Shown: positions 33,007 through 41,955 of the stretch, piece after piece
How the letters are laid out: each line of letters starts with the position of its first letter
Numbering within the stretch: the stretch's first letter is position 1
Source of the DNA: an uncultured Ruminococcus sp.
Lineage (GTDB): Bacteria; Bacillota; Clostridia; Oscillospirales; Ruminococcaceae
Length of the DNA: 48,628 nt
Direction: 5' to 3'
Assembly: GCF_902762735.1 (NCBI RefSeq)
Contig: NZ_CACWPP010000011.1
Coordinates: forward strand, 1-48,628
Position numbers and translations under genes: made by a program
The notes under the pieces: model-generated
Database searches by the model: none
What the model was told of the DNA's origin: nothing
The model's input: only the letters and a program-made list of their open reading frames with translations

Positions 33007-33756
33007 ATGTCACAGCTATTGGAAATAAAAGGACTTACCGCAGGCATTGAGGGAAAAACGCTTCTGCACGGCATTGACCTGACTGTCGGCGCGGGCGAGA
33101 CACATGTGCTGATGGGTCCTAACGGTGCAGGCAAATCTACGCTTGGAAGTGTTATAATGGGAAGCCCCGAATATGCCGTAAGCGGCGGAAGCATCTTATT
33201 CAAGGGCGAGGACATCACTGACGAGAGTGCTGACAAGCGGGCTAAGAGAGGTATCTTCCTGTCATTTCAGGACCCTGTCGAGATAGCGGGGGTAAGTCTT
33301 TCGGAGTTTCTGAGAAACGCTCTCGAACAATTGACAGGCAAACACACGAAGCTCTGGGATCACAAGAAAAAGCTGAAACAATGCATGGAGATACTGGGCA
33401 TGGACAGCGCCTATGCAGACCGTGACCTGAATGTGGGCTTTTCGGGCGGCGAAAAGAAAAAGGCTGAGATATTACAGCTTCTGGTGCTTGAACCTCAGCT
33501 GGCGATACTGGACGAGACAGATTCGGGGCTGGACGTTGATGCGGTAAAGACCGTTTCTGCGGGCATTGAAGAATACAAGAGGCGCACGGGCGGTTCGCTG
33601 ATAGTGATAACGCACAACACAAGGATACTGGACGCGCTGAAAGTCGATAAGACGCATATACTGGCGGCAGGCAAAACAGTCGCGGAGGGCGGCGCGGAGC
33701 TGGCAGGCGATGTGATAGAACACGGTTTTGAGAGATACATAAACGGCGGGAAGTGA
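33007..33756 (+). CDS. sufC: SufC, Fe-S assembly ATPase
   Basis: This 249-residue ABC-type ATPase is a soluble partner of SufB and SufD in Fe-S cluster assembly. It has Walker A GPNGAGKST, the Q-loop region FLSFQDPVEIAGV (typical of SufC), the signature FSGGEKKKAEILQ, Walker B LAILDETDSGLD and the switch His in VITHNTRIL. I prefer the ATG at 33007, with AAAAGGA nine bases upstream, over the in-frame ATG at 32998 that overlaps the ribosome site. It is the first gene of the operon. Confidence 0.95.
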   Translation: MSQLLEIKGLTAGIEGKTLLHGIDLTVGAGETHVLMGPNGAGKSTLGSVIMGSPEYAVSGGSILFKGEDITDESADKRAKRGIFLSFQDPVEIAGVSLSEFLRNALEQLTGKHTKLWDHKKKLKQCMEILGMDSAYADRDLNVGFSGGEKKKAEILQLLVLEPQLAILDETDSGLDVDAVKTVSAGIEEYKRRTGGSLIVITHNTRILDALKVDKTHILAAGKTVAEGGAELAGDVIEHGFERYINGGK

Positions 33757-33761
33757 TAGAT

Positions 33762-35174
33762 ATGAGCGAAGAGAAAACAAAAGTCGCTGACATTGACCGT
33801 TCGCTGTATGATTTCAGGTATGAAGAGGACGAGCGGGATTTTCTCGGAAGCGGCATAACAGCGGATATTATAGGGGCGTTATCTGACGAGAAGGGCGATA
33901 CGGACTGGATGAGAGAGTTCAGGCTGAGGTCGCTGGAGATATACAGGCGAATGCCGATGGTGAACTGGGGTCCTTCGATAGAGGGGCTTGACGTTGACAA
34001 CATAGTTACCTACATAAGGACAAAGTCGCGCATGAACAGTGACTGGAACGATGTTCCCGCCGACATAAAGGACACCTTTGAAAAGCTGGGCATTCCGCAG
34101 GCTGAAAGAGAGAGCCTTGCGGGTGTGGGTGCGCAGTACGATTCTGAGCTGGTATACCACAATGTACGCAAAGAGGTGGCTGAGAGCGGCGTGGTATACA
34201 CCGATCTGGAATCGGCGATGCACGATGAGCGCTATGCGGAGCTGATACGCTCGCATTTTATGAAGCTGGTGCCGCCCACCGATCACAAGTTTGCGGCACT
34301 GCACGGGGCTGTGTGGTCGGGCGGCAGTTTTGTGTATGTGCCTGCGGGGGTAAAGACCGAGATCCCCTTGCAGTCATATTTCAGGCTGAACGCAAGAGGT
34401 GCGGGACAGTTTGAACACACGCTGATAATACTGGAAGAGAACAGCAGCCTGCATTTTATAGAGGGCTGTTCAGCGCCTAAATACTACGAAGCGGGACTGC
34501 ATGCGGGCTGTGTGGAGCTTTATGTGGGCAGGAACGCTTCGCTGAGATATTCGACCATAGAGAACTGGTCAAAGAACATGTACAACCTCAACACTAAGCG
34601 GGCGCTGGTGGAAGAGGGCGGCAAGATAGAGTGGGTGTCGGGTTCTTTCGGCTCGCATGTGAGCTATCTTTACCCGATGAGCATACTTAACGGCAGGGGG
34701 GCGCGTGCTGAGTTCACAGGCATAACCTTTGCGGGCGAGGGGCAGGAGCTTGACACGGGCGCGAAGATAGTTCACAATGCGCCCGATACCTCATCTTACA
34801 TAAACACAAAGTCCATATCAAAGGACGGCGGCATAAGCACTTTCAGGAGCGCTGTAACGGTGAACGAGAAGGCAGTGGGGAGCAAGTCATCGGTAAGCTG
34901 TGAATCGCTGATGCTGGACAGCATATCACGCTCGGACACGATACCTGTCATGGATATACGCACCGACAAGGCTGATGTGGGACACGAAGCGAAGATAGGG
35001 CGCATAAGCGATGACACGGTGTTCTACCTGATGTCGAGAGGGCTCAGCGAGGAAGACGCGAAAGCGATGATAGTGCGGGGCTTTGCAGACAACGTTTCAA
35101 AGGAACTGCCGCTGGAGTACGCGGTGGAGATGAACAACCTGATAGGGCTTGAAATGAAAGGCAGTATCGGCTAG
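33762..35174 (+). CDS. sufB: SufB, Fe-S cluster scaffold
   Basis: This 470-residue scaffold protein is part of the SufBCD complex. The beta-helix core includes VYVPAGVKTEIPLQSYFRLN, FIEGCSAP and the C-terminal VGHEAKIGRISDDTVFYLMSRGL, all SufB features. I favour the ATG at 33762 (MSEEKTKV) over an in-frame GTG at 33753 that overlaps the sufC stop. Only five bases separate the genes. Length is typical. Confidence 0.95.
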   Translation: MSEEKTKVADIDRSLYDFRYEEDERDFLGSGITADIIGALSDEKGDTDWMREFRLRSLEIYRRMPMVNWGPSIEGLDVDNIVTYIRTKSRMNSDWNDVPADIKDTFEKLGIPQAERESLAGVGAQYDSELVYHNVRKEVAESGVVYTDLESAMHDERYAELIRSHFMKLVPPTDHKFAALHGAVWSGGSFVYVPAGVKTEIPLQSYFRLNARGAGQFEHTLIILEENSSLHFIEGCSAPKYYEAGLHAGCVELYVGRNASLRYSTIENWSKNMYNLNTKRALVEEGGKIEWVSGSFGSHVSYLYPMSILNGRGARAEFTGITFAGEGQELDTGAKIVHNAPDTSSYINTKSISKDGGISTFRSAVTVNEKAVGSKSSVSCESLMLDSISRSDTIPVMDIRTDKADVGHEAKIGRISDDTVFYLMSRGLSEEDAKAMIVRGFADNVSKELPLEYAVEMNNLIGLEMKGSIG

Positions 35175-35183
35175 GGAGGTAAG

Positions 35184-36092
35184 ATGATGGAAAATGTGAT
35201 ATTGAACAGGCTTCCTGTGCCGACTTTCAGGTGGCTGAAAGTGAATGAAGTCAGCCGCGCGGAAAACGAATTCGGCACGGGCGCGGAAAATGTCATACAG
35301 CCCGATGACGATGCCCGTATCGAGATAACGGGCGGCAGGAACAGACTGGTGATAAATGCGGCTGAGAACAGCAGGCGCGAAGCTGTCGTGTTTATAAGCG
35401 GCAGTGAGGGCAAGACTGTTGTGACAGAAGTGAACGCGGCGGCGGGCGCTGAGGTAAAGCTGGTGCAGGTATATGAAAACAGCGGCGCGGCAAACAGCAG
35501 TGTAAATGCTGAGATAGCCGAAAATGCGGCGCTGGAGCTGATACAGCTCTACATAGGCGGGGCTGACACGGTAAGCGGCATAAACGCTGAACTGGCGGGC
35601 AGATGCTCAAAATTCAGGGCAGATATCGGCTATCTGCTGGACGGAACGGACAAGCTGGATATTAACCTGACGGCGCGTCACAGCGGCAAAAAGAGCAGTT
35701 CGGAGATAGCTGTGAAAGGCGTTATGCGCGGGCATTCGGAGAAGATATTCAGGGGAACGATAGATTTCCTGAAAGGCGCGGCGGGCGCTAAGGGCAAAGA
35801 GAACGAGGATGTGCTTACGCTGGACGAAACGGTGCGCAGCAAGACAGTCCCGCTGATACTGTGCGCAGAAGAGGACGTTGAAGGCTCACACGGGGCTGTG
35901 ATAGGGCGTATCGACGAAAATCAGATGTTTTACATGCAGTCGCGCGGCATACCCGAAGATAAGATATATGAGATGATGGCAAGGGCGCAGATAGCGCAGA
36001 TAGCCGAAAAAACAGGCGACAGCGAGACCATTGGACGTGTCGGCGCGGCGCTTGGCGGAGGTGATTCTGATGAACAGCTTTACAAAGAGTGA
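35184..36092 (+). CDS. sufD: SufD, scaffold partner of SufB
   Basis: This 302-residue protein is shorter than enterobacterial SufD (about 420), as is common in Clostridia. The beta-helix core and the ending HGAVIGRIDENQMFYMQSRG match the SufB/SufD family. GGGAGGT lies upstream of the ATG at 35184. It overlaps sufS by 23 bases. It stabilises the SufBC complex and aids iron delivery, by family knowledge. Confidence 0.93.
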   Translation: MMENVILNRLPVPTFRWLKVNEVSRAENEFGTGAENVIQPDDDARIEITGGRNRLVINAAENSRREAVVFISGSEGKTVVTEVNAAAGAEVKLVQVYENSGAANSSVNAEIAENAALELIQLYIGGADTVSGINAELAGRCSKFRADIGYLLDGTDKLDINLTARHSGKKSSSEIAVKGVMRGHSEKIFRGTIDFLKGAAGAKGKENEDVLTLDETVRSKTVPLILCAEEDVEGSHGAVIGRIDENQMFYMQSRGIPEDKIYEMMARAQIAQIAEKTGDSETIGRVGAALGGGDSDEQLYKE

Positions 36093-37287
36093 TTTCCCTG
36101 TATTTCAGGCAAACAGCGGACTGGTATACCTTGACAGTTCTGCCACACAGCAGAAGCCGCTCGCTGTACTGGAAAGGGTGGAGAGATATTACCGCGAGGA
36201 GAACGCAAATCCTCTGCGCGGGCTGTATGAACTGGGCGTTAAGGCTACCGAAGCATATGAGAACGCCCGCGAAGCTGTGAGAAAATTCATAGGGGCGAAA
36301 AGCGTGCGCGAGATAGTCTTTACACGCAACGCCACCGAGAGCCTCAACCTGATAGCGTACAGCTGGGGCAGGACGAATATAGGCGAGGGCGATGAGGTGC
36401 TTGTCGCCATATCGGAACATCACAGCGACCTGCTGCCCTGGCAGACGCTCTGCAAGGAAAAGGGCGCAGAGCTGAAGTATCTGGAGTGCGACAAGAGCGG
36501 CAGATACACCGAAAAGGCGCTGAGAGATGCGCTTAGCGAGAGGACAAAGCTGTTCTGCATAGCGCAGATCTCCAATGTTTTCGGGCGGCTGAACCCCATA
36601 AAGAGGTTTGCTGAGATATGCCGTGAGAACGGCACGCTGATAGTGTGCGATGCCGCACAGAGCGCACCGCACATCGCGGTCGATGTACAAAAGCTGGGAG
36701 TGGACTTTCTGGCTTTTTCGGGACACAAGATGCTTGCGCCGATGGGTATAGGCGTTCTGTACGGGCGCGAGGAACTGCTGGAGAGCATGCCGCCTTTCCT
36801 TTACGGCGGCGAGATGATCGACACTGTTACCAGGTGCGGTGCGAGCTTTGCGGAACTGCCCCACAAGTTTGAAGCGGGTACTGTTAATGCGGGCGGCGCT
36901 GTGGGACTTCATGCGGCGATAGATTACATCAGCGAGCTGGGTCTTGACGAGATAGAACGGCGCGAAGAAAAGCTGACGGCACTGGCTTTCGGCGAGATGA
37001 AAAAGATCCCCCACGTAAACATAATAGGTGCAGATGACCCGCAGGAACATCACGGCATACTCACTTTTACGGTGGACGGCGTACACCCGCATGATATTGC
37101 GGCTATTTTCGATTCCGAGAACATCGCTGTAAGGGCAGGTCATCACTGCGCACAGCCGCTGTTCCATTTTCTGGAGATACCGTCTGCTGCGAGGATGAGC
37201 CTTGCCTTTTACAACGACGAAGAGGACATAATGCGTTTTATCGCGGTGCTGAAAACGCTCAGGAGGAGAATGGGATATGACGGATAA
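36070..37287 (+). CDS. sufS: SufS, cysteine desulfurase
   Basis: This 405-residue PLP enzyme takes sulfur from cysteine for cluster building. The PLP lysine is in FLAFSGHKMLAP and the catalytic cysteine in RAGHHCAQPL. The ATG at 36070 has GGAGGTG upstream and gives the usual start (MNSFTKSDFPVFQANSG). A longer in-frame ORF would overlap more of sufD and lacks a ribosome site. It overlaps sufU by 11 bases. Confidence 0.95.
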   Translation: MNSFTKSDFPVFQANSGLVYLDSSATQQKPLAVLERVERYYREENANPLRGLYELGVKATEAYENAREAVRKFIGAKSVREIVFTRNATESLNLIAYSWGRTNIGEGDEVLVAISEHHSDLLPWQTLCKEKGAELKYLECDKSGRYTEKALRDALSERTKLFCIAQISNVFGRLNPIKRFAEICRENGTLIVCDAAQSAPHIAVDVQKLGVDFLAFSGHKMLAPMGIGVLYGREELLESMPPFLYGGEMIDTVTRCGASFAELPHKFEAGTVNAGGAVGLHAAIDYISELGLDEIERREEKLTALAFGEMKKIPHVNIIGADDPQEHHGILTFTVDGVHPHDIAAIFDSENIAVRAGHHCAQPLFHFLEIPSAARMSLAFYNDEEDIMRFIAVLKTLRRRMGYDG

Positions 37288-37711
37288 TTTTTACGGCGAG
37301 GTGCTGACCGACCACAACCTGCACCCTCTGCACAAGCACGGTCTGCCGACTGCTACATGTTGTCACGAAGGGGTAAACTCTACCTGCGGCGACGACATAA
37401 TGCTAAATCTTGAGATAAAGGACGGTGTGATAGTAAACGGTTCGTTCACGGGGAGCGGCTGTGCTGTGTCACAGGCTTCGGCGGACATTATGCTGGAGCT
37501 TGTCATTGGCAGGACTCCCGCTGAGGCGCGGCATTACAAGGCACTGTTCGACAAAATGATAAGCGGCGGGATAACCGATGACGAGCTGGAAGAACTGGAA
37601 GAAGCAGGCGCTTTGCAGAACGTTTCAAAGATGCCCGCAAGAGTGAAATGCGCCATGCTGGGCTGGCGCACTATGGAAACTCTGCTGGATAAAGAGGAGG
37701 TGTGCAGGTGA
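37277..37711 (+). CDS. sufU: SufU, zinc-dependent sulfur-transfer protein
   Basis: This 144-residue protein of the SufU/NifU-N family accepts sulfur from SufS. The zinc ligands are seen as STCGDD (Cys37, Asp39), GSGCAVSQAS and VKCAMLGW. These match SufU of Gram-positive bacteria, where it acts as a zinc-dependent sulfurtransferase. Tight overlaps with sufS and the regulator gene indicate one mRNA. Confidence 0.93.
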   Translation: MTDNFYGEVLTDHNLHPLHKHGLPTATCCHEGVNSTCGDDIMLNLEIKDGVIVNGSFTGSGCAVSQASADIMLELVIGRTPAEARHYKALFDKMISGGITDDELEELEEAGALQNVSKMPARVKCAMLGWRTMETLLDKEEVCR

Positions 37712-38160
37712 AAGTCTCAACCAAAGTCGAATCGGGGATAGTGGCGCTGGCTGATATTGCCATTTATTCGGCAGGCGGCGAGACTGTTTCCTCAGCTGAC
37801 ATTTCAAAGCGTCAGAACATCTCACAGAAATACCTCGAACAGATACTTGTTGCGCTGAGGCAGGCGGGCTTCATACGCGGGCAGAAGGGTTCGCGCGGGG
37901 GATATGTGCTGGCGAGGCCTGCAAAGGAGATCTCTTTTTCGGAGATACTGGACGGGCTTGACAACACTATCCTTGCGGACACCCATACGGCAGAACAGGA
38001 GACCGACGGCGGGCTGAGAGATACGGTAAACAGCTGTATCTGGGAAAAGCTGAACAGCTACATGCGCGATTTCACCGCCAAAATGACCCTTGCCGACTTT
38101 ATCGAGCTTCACAGCAGTGACAGCACAGATGACGGCGGCGGGCTGATGTATTATATCTGA
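37708..38160 (+). CDS. Rrf2-family transcriptional regulator of the suf operon
   Basis: This 150-residue protein has a winged helix-turn-helix (ISQKYLEQILVALRQAGFIRG, then GSRGGYVLARP) typical of Rrf2, IscR and CymR. It should sense Fe-S or sulfur status and bind its own promoter. IscR uses three clustered cysteines; here only one Cys (in NSCIWEKLN) is present, so a canonical IscR cluster cannot form. I prefer the GTG at 37708, with AGGAGG seven bases upstream, over the GTG at 37702. It overlaps the sufU stop and closes the operon. Confidence 0.9.
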   Translation: MKVSTKVESGIVALADIAIYSAGGETVSSADISKRQNISQKYLEQILVALRQAGFIRGQKGSRGGYVLARPAKEISFSEILDGLDNTILADTHTAEQETDGGLRDTVNSCIWEKLNSYMRDFTAKMTLADFIELHSSDSTDDGGGLMYYI

Positions 38161-38164
38161 CAAA

Positions 38165-38210
38165 AAAGCTGTGTCACAGCGGCAAATATCGTGACACAGC
38201 TTTGTTTTAT
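38165..38210 (+). terminator. Strong intrinsic terminator of the suf operon
   Basis: AAAGCTGTGTCAC (38165-38177) and GTGACACAGCTTT (38191-38203) form a perfect 13-bp stem, followed by GTTTTATT. Confidence 0.93.
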
Positions 38211-38217
38211 TACTTTT

Positions 38218-38373
38218 GTGATAATCCCGCTGATACACCACAAAAACAGCGGCTATACAGAACTTAAAGTTCTTGGCGTATATTTTTCCCACGCCGCAGG
38301 GAAAGATAACATCAACTCAGTTTTTCCTGATTGATAAAGGTATTTTGCAGTGGTGTGCTAAAGGGATAGTCAT
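38218..38373. mobile_element. Family B non-autonomous element (copy 2)
   Basis: The ends are GTGATAATCCCGCTGATACACCA and TGGTGTGCTAAAGGGATAGTC, inverted relatives of each other. Inside are an AACTTAAAGTT stem and a decayed CCCACGCCGCAGGG hairpin. It fills the gap between the suf terminator and the convergent EAL gene, ending three bases before the stop codon of that gene. Confidence 0.8.
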
Positions 38374-38375
38374 AA

Positions 38376-40682
38376 TTACTTTTCTTTTCCGTTATCTGCA
38401 AACTGCTCAAATTCATCCTGCGGGAGGGGCTTTGCGAAGTAGTAGCCCTGAAACAGCTTACAGCCCATCAATGACAGATGTTGATACTGCTTCTCGGTCT
38501 CAACGCCCTCTGTGAGCGATGATATATCAAGTTCCTCAGACAGCCTGATTATGTTTTTAACGATGGTCTTTGCCCTTTCCTTACTGCCTGATGCTGACAG
38601 AAATCTCATGTCTATCTTGAGTACATCTACGGGCATATCTTTCAGCAGATTAAGCGATGAATAGCCGCTGCCGAAATCGTCCATCTCGACTATAAAGCCC
38701 AGCCTGCGGAAATCGTCCAGCACTTTCATGCGCTCTTCGGGGTCGTTCATCATTACGGTCTCGGTTATCTCTATCCTCAGCCTTATCGGGTCGATGCCGT
38801 ATTCGTCCACAAGGGACTTTATCTCGGACACAACGTCGATAAAATAAAAATCCTTCGGCGAGATATTCACCGAGATGAACAGGTCTCTGCCGCATTCTTT
38901 CCACTTTGAGAGTATCTTGCAGGCACAGCGCCACATGTGTTTATCGACTTCTGTTATCATGCCGTTTTTCTCAAACACGGGTATGAACATTGAGGGCGGC
39001 ATGAAGCCGTGTACGGGGTGTATCCACCTTGCAAGCGCCTCTGCGCCGACTACCCTGCCGTTCCTGTCGGTTATGGGCTGGAGATACGGGCGGAGCTGCA
39101 TGGTATCTATCGCCTCGCGCAGTTCGGCTGTTATGCGCTGTTCCCAGAGTATCTTTTCGCGCAGGTCGTTGTCGTAATAGGCGATATGATTATTATAGTC
39201 ATCTGTTATAGTGGAAAGTGCAAGATGTGCCCTGTCAAACATAACAGAAACGTCTATATCACGGTCAGCTGTCTCATAAACGCCCAGATGCATGACCAGA
39301 TGGTGACTGGCATTTCCGTCGGAGACTGTGAAGTTCGCAAGCTCATTCTCCAGCCTTTCCCTGTCATTTTCAAACTGTTCGGCGGGCATGAACACGCCGA
39401 AGGTATCCCCTGCCAGTCTGCCATAGACGCATTTTTCGTTCATATCAGCTTTGATCCACGCGGCTATCTGTTTCAGTGCGAGGTCGCCGAATGAGGAGCT
39501 GAAAATATCGTTTACTATCTTGAAATTCTTGACATCGACGAACACAGCCACAAAATCGGTATCGGGCGCACCATCGAGCATACCGCGTATACACTCATAA
39601 AGATACTGCTTTGTGTACAGCCCTGTGAGCGAATCGTGTATCGAATTATACAGCTCACGCTTCAGCCTGAGCTGTTCTTCGGTATTATCCCGTATTATCA
39701 GCACCGAGCCGCCCAGATTGTTCTTATCATCGTTTACGGGGCGGTTCTCTATATAATAATACTTCTCACTGCCGCCGCTGACTATAACTTTATTGTCAGA
39801 CCACGCATCAACGCCGTATTCCCTTTCACCGAACTTTTTTGACAGCGAAGCAGGAATATCGTCCAGCCTTTTGATGCTTGCACCTGTCAGCTCAAGACCC
39901 TTTTCATTCGCCCAGATACACTTGCCTGTGGGGTCATAGATGAACAGTGCTTCCGACATTTCGGAGACTATGTTTGACAGCGTTCTGTCAAGCAGGCGCA
40001 TGGGTCTGTGGTACAGCGACAAGTAAAACACCAGTATGCCTACCACGCCGTAGCCTATCATCGAGCGGTCAACAGGTGTGCGGGAGAACACGTAGAAAGT
40101 CTGCCAGATGCTGAGAACTATCATCGAAGCCAGAAGCATCGTGAATTTCTCGCGGAACAGCCTTGACGTTTTCACCGAAGCCAGCAGGAATATCAGTATG
40201 ACGCAGAAGAACACCGCATAATCCACCGTGCGGTGGAGATACTGTCCCCAGTGCGGCACTACCCTGAAATAGGTCTTATCCTGCACCATCACAGGTTCAA
40301 GGTCAAAAGCATGACCGAAAAAGATGTTCGCCAGCACCTGAACAAAGTCTGCCGCCAGCACAATGTATACTGCCGTAGGTTTCTGCTGACCGTTGCCCAT
40401 ACCGCTGCAATAGATGTCGGTAAAATTCACAAGCGCCACCAGCACGCCGTTCATGCCCAGACTGAAGATATATTCGCCCACCAGCGAGCGTATCTCAACA
40501 CTGGAACCTATGATGATTATATTGCCTATCATCGGCGGGAGCAGCGAAAGGTCCAGCCAGCCCACTGCCCTGCCTATTCTACGATTTGACCTGAATCCCT
40601 TGACAGCACAGAAAAAGAGCGCTATCATCAGAAAAGTAAAGATAGCAGAGAATGCGACTCTAATATCTATATCAACATGCAT
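38376..40682 (-). CDS. 7TM-PAS-GGDEF-EAL protein, probable c-di-GMP phosphodiesterase
   Basis: In this 768-residue protein the domains in order are about seven membrane helices (1-225), a PAS-like sensor (235-345), GGDEF (350-510) and EAL (520-765). The GGDEF signature is degenerate (AGDTF at 424-428), so cyclase activity is doubtful. The EAL catalytic set is intact: EAL (548-550), SVNISP, EITET, DDFGSGYSS (668-676), LKID, EGVET and QGYYFAKP. It most likely degrades c-di-GMP, with the GGDEF part perhaps sensing GTP. A good promoter lies at 40768-40796. Confidence 0.92.
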   Translation of the reverse strand: MHVDIDIRVAFSAIFTFLMIALFFCAVKGFRSNRRIGRAVGWLDLSLLPPMIGNIIIIGSSVEIRSLVGEYIFSLGMNGVLVALVNFTDIYCSGMGNGQQKPTAVYIVLAADFVQVLANIFFGHAFDLEPVMVQDKTYFRVVPHWGQYLHRTVDYAVFFCVILIFLLASVKTSRLFREKFTMLLASMIVLSIWQTFYVFSRTPVDRSMIGYGVVGILVFYLSLYHRPMRLLDRTLSNIVSEMSEALFIYDPTGKCIWANEKGLELTGASIKRLDDIPASLSKKFGEREYGVDAWSDNKVIVSGGSEKYYYIENRPVNDDKNNLGGSVLIIRDNTEEQLRLKRELYNSIHDSLTGLYTKQYLYECIRGMLDGAPDTDFVAVFVDVKNFKIVNDIFSSSFGDLALKQIAAWIKADMNEKCVYGRLAGDTFGVFMPAEQFENDRERLENELANFTVSDGNASHHLVMHLGVYETADRDIDVSVMFDRAHLALSTITDDYNNHIAYYDNDLREKILWEQRITAELREAIDTMQLRPYLQPITDRNGRVVGAEALARWIHPVHGFMPPSMFIPVFEKNGMITEVDKHMWRCACKILSKWKECGRDLFISVNISPKDFYFIDVVSEIKSLVDEYGIDPIRLRIEITETVMMNDPEERMKVLDDFRRLGFIVEMDDFGSGYSSLNLLKDMPVDVLKIDMRFLSASGSKERAKTIVKNIIRLSEELDISSLTEGVETEKQYQHLSLMGCKLFQGYYFAKPLPQDEFEQFADNGKEK

Positions 40683-40767
40683 AATATCACCGTACCTTAA
40701 AAAGTGGGATTTTTATGTTAAAAATTATATCAATCAAAGAATTTTATGCGTACAATTTGTATAGTTT

Positions 40768-40796
40768 ATTTTAACATAATTCAATCAAAATGTCAA
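40768..40796 (-). promoter_or_regulatory. Promoter of the GGDEF-EAL gene
   Basis: On the minus strand TTGACA (40791-40796) and TAAAAT (40768-40773) are spaced by 17 bases, about 85 bases before the start codon. The rest of 40797-40992 shows no gene. Confidence 0.8.
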
Positions 40797-40992
40797 CCTG
40801 AATATATTCATAGAGAATAAAAAATCAAGGTCGATTTACAATAACTGTCATTTGTACATATTTTTACTGATACTAACTTTTCGTGTATTGATCTTTCCTG
40901 TGAAAAGGGGGGGCAAACGCCCGTTTTTGCATCATCTGCGATACACATCGGGGCAGGAAGGGCATCATATATGCGCGGCGGGAAAATATTTT

Positions 40993-41153
40993 GTGATCAT
41001 CCCGCTGATACGCCACAAAAACAGCGGCTATACAGAACTTAGGGTTCTTGGCGTATATCCTTCCCCCGCCGCAGGCGGGGGAAAGATAACATCAACTCAG
41101 TTTTTCCTCATTGATAAAGGTATTTTGCAGTGGTGTGCTGAAGGGATAGTCAT
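40993..41153. mobile_element. Family B non-autonomous element (copy 3)
   Basis: The ends are GTGATCATCCCGCTGATACGCCA and TGGTGTGCTGAAGGGATAGTC. The interior hairpin is well preserved (CCCCCGCCGCAGGCGGGGG) and an AACTTAGGGTT segment matches copy 2. It is a near-twin of 38218-38373. Confidence 0.8.
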
Positions 41154-41181
41154 ATTTCCGCTTCGTCAACACTCCGCATGC

Positions 41182-41211
41182 AAAAAAGGACCGCGCTTTT
41201 CAGCACGATCC
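41182..41211 (-). terminator. Terminator of the HATPase-like gene
   Basis: On the minus strand GGATCGTGC-tgaaaa-GCGCGGTCC forms a 9-bp stem with two G-U pairs, followed by six T. It begins 24 bases after the stop codon. Confidence 0.8.
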
Positions 41212-41234
41212 TCAACATTTTATCGGAATTATTG

Positions 41235-41831
41235 TCAGAATTTCTTCCTTACGACCATATCCACCTTGCCGTTCAGCACACCGACCGTCACATCATCAGC
41301 CAAATTAGCTATCACGGACTTTTCCAGCTCGTCCCATTCTTCGGCGTGGTCTTTCTGCATGCTTTCATCTTCAAAGCCGTTCTTATATGTTTTCAGCGAC
41401 CATATGGTGCGCTCGTCATAATCGCACAGCCCCGTACTCCAGACACCGTATGGGTCTGTTTCCAGCATTTTTTCGCGGCTGCTGACCATCTGCTCGAACG
41501 CCGCCATTATCTTGCCCAGTATGCCCTTTGCAGAAGCGTTCCTGCCGCTGGTGGAGACAGCCAGCACCTTTTCGGTGTCAAATGCGGACGCATCGTTGGG
41601 CGTTACCTGCAAGTGCAGTTCAAACTCATTATTGCGCGACTCTATCCAAAATCTGCCCTTGCCGTAGATAAGCAGTCTCGGCAGCATGCAGATAAGTTCC
41701 TCCGCAAGAAGTCTCAGCCGCAGTGCGCTTTTTTTGTCAAGCCCGTTGTACACAGCCACCTTTTCAGCTTCGGCAGGTATGGCGGTAAAGTCACTTTCAA
41801 GCGATTCAAGCTCATAAATATCGGATCTCAT
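41235..41831 (-). CDS. Unknown protein with a histidine-kinase-like ATPase (anti-sigma-type) resemblance
   Basis: This 198-residue soluble protein was not recognised with confidence. The stretch ALRLRLLAEELICMLPRLL followed by FWIESRNNEFELHLQV resembles the N-box helix and following strand of RsbW/SpoIIAB-like ATPases, but the glycine-rich nucleotide lid is not clear. The second half is charged and includes KKF at the end. AGGGGG-type ribosome bases precede the ATG at 41831. It lies 124 bases downstream of the TetR gene in the same direction and may share its mRNA. Confidence 0.7.
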   Translation of the reverse strand: MRSDIYELESLESDFTAIPAEAEKVAVYNGLDKKSALRLRLLAEELICMLPRLLIYGKGRFWIESRNNEFELHLQVTPNDASAFDTEKVLAVSTSGRNASAKGILGKIMAAFEQMVSSREKMLETDPYGVWSTGLCDYDERTIWSLKTYKNGFEDESMQKDHAEEWDELEKSVIANLADDVTVGVLNGKVDMVVRKKF

Positions 41832-41955
41832 ATCTGTTCCCCCAAAAATTCATATATTGCGCGGGACAGGCAGATGTCTCATGCCCTCCCCTGTTAACCT
41901 TATCTTCCCTTTCCCTGTGATCTGCACACATCACAGACGGGAGCGTTTTACGGCA

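Noticed and set aside
35815-37167. 450-residue minus-strand ORF opposite sufS and sufD
   Set aside because: It lies antisense to well-identified suf genes and lacks a ribosome site or known motifs.
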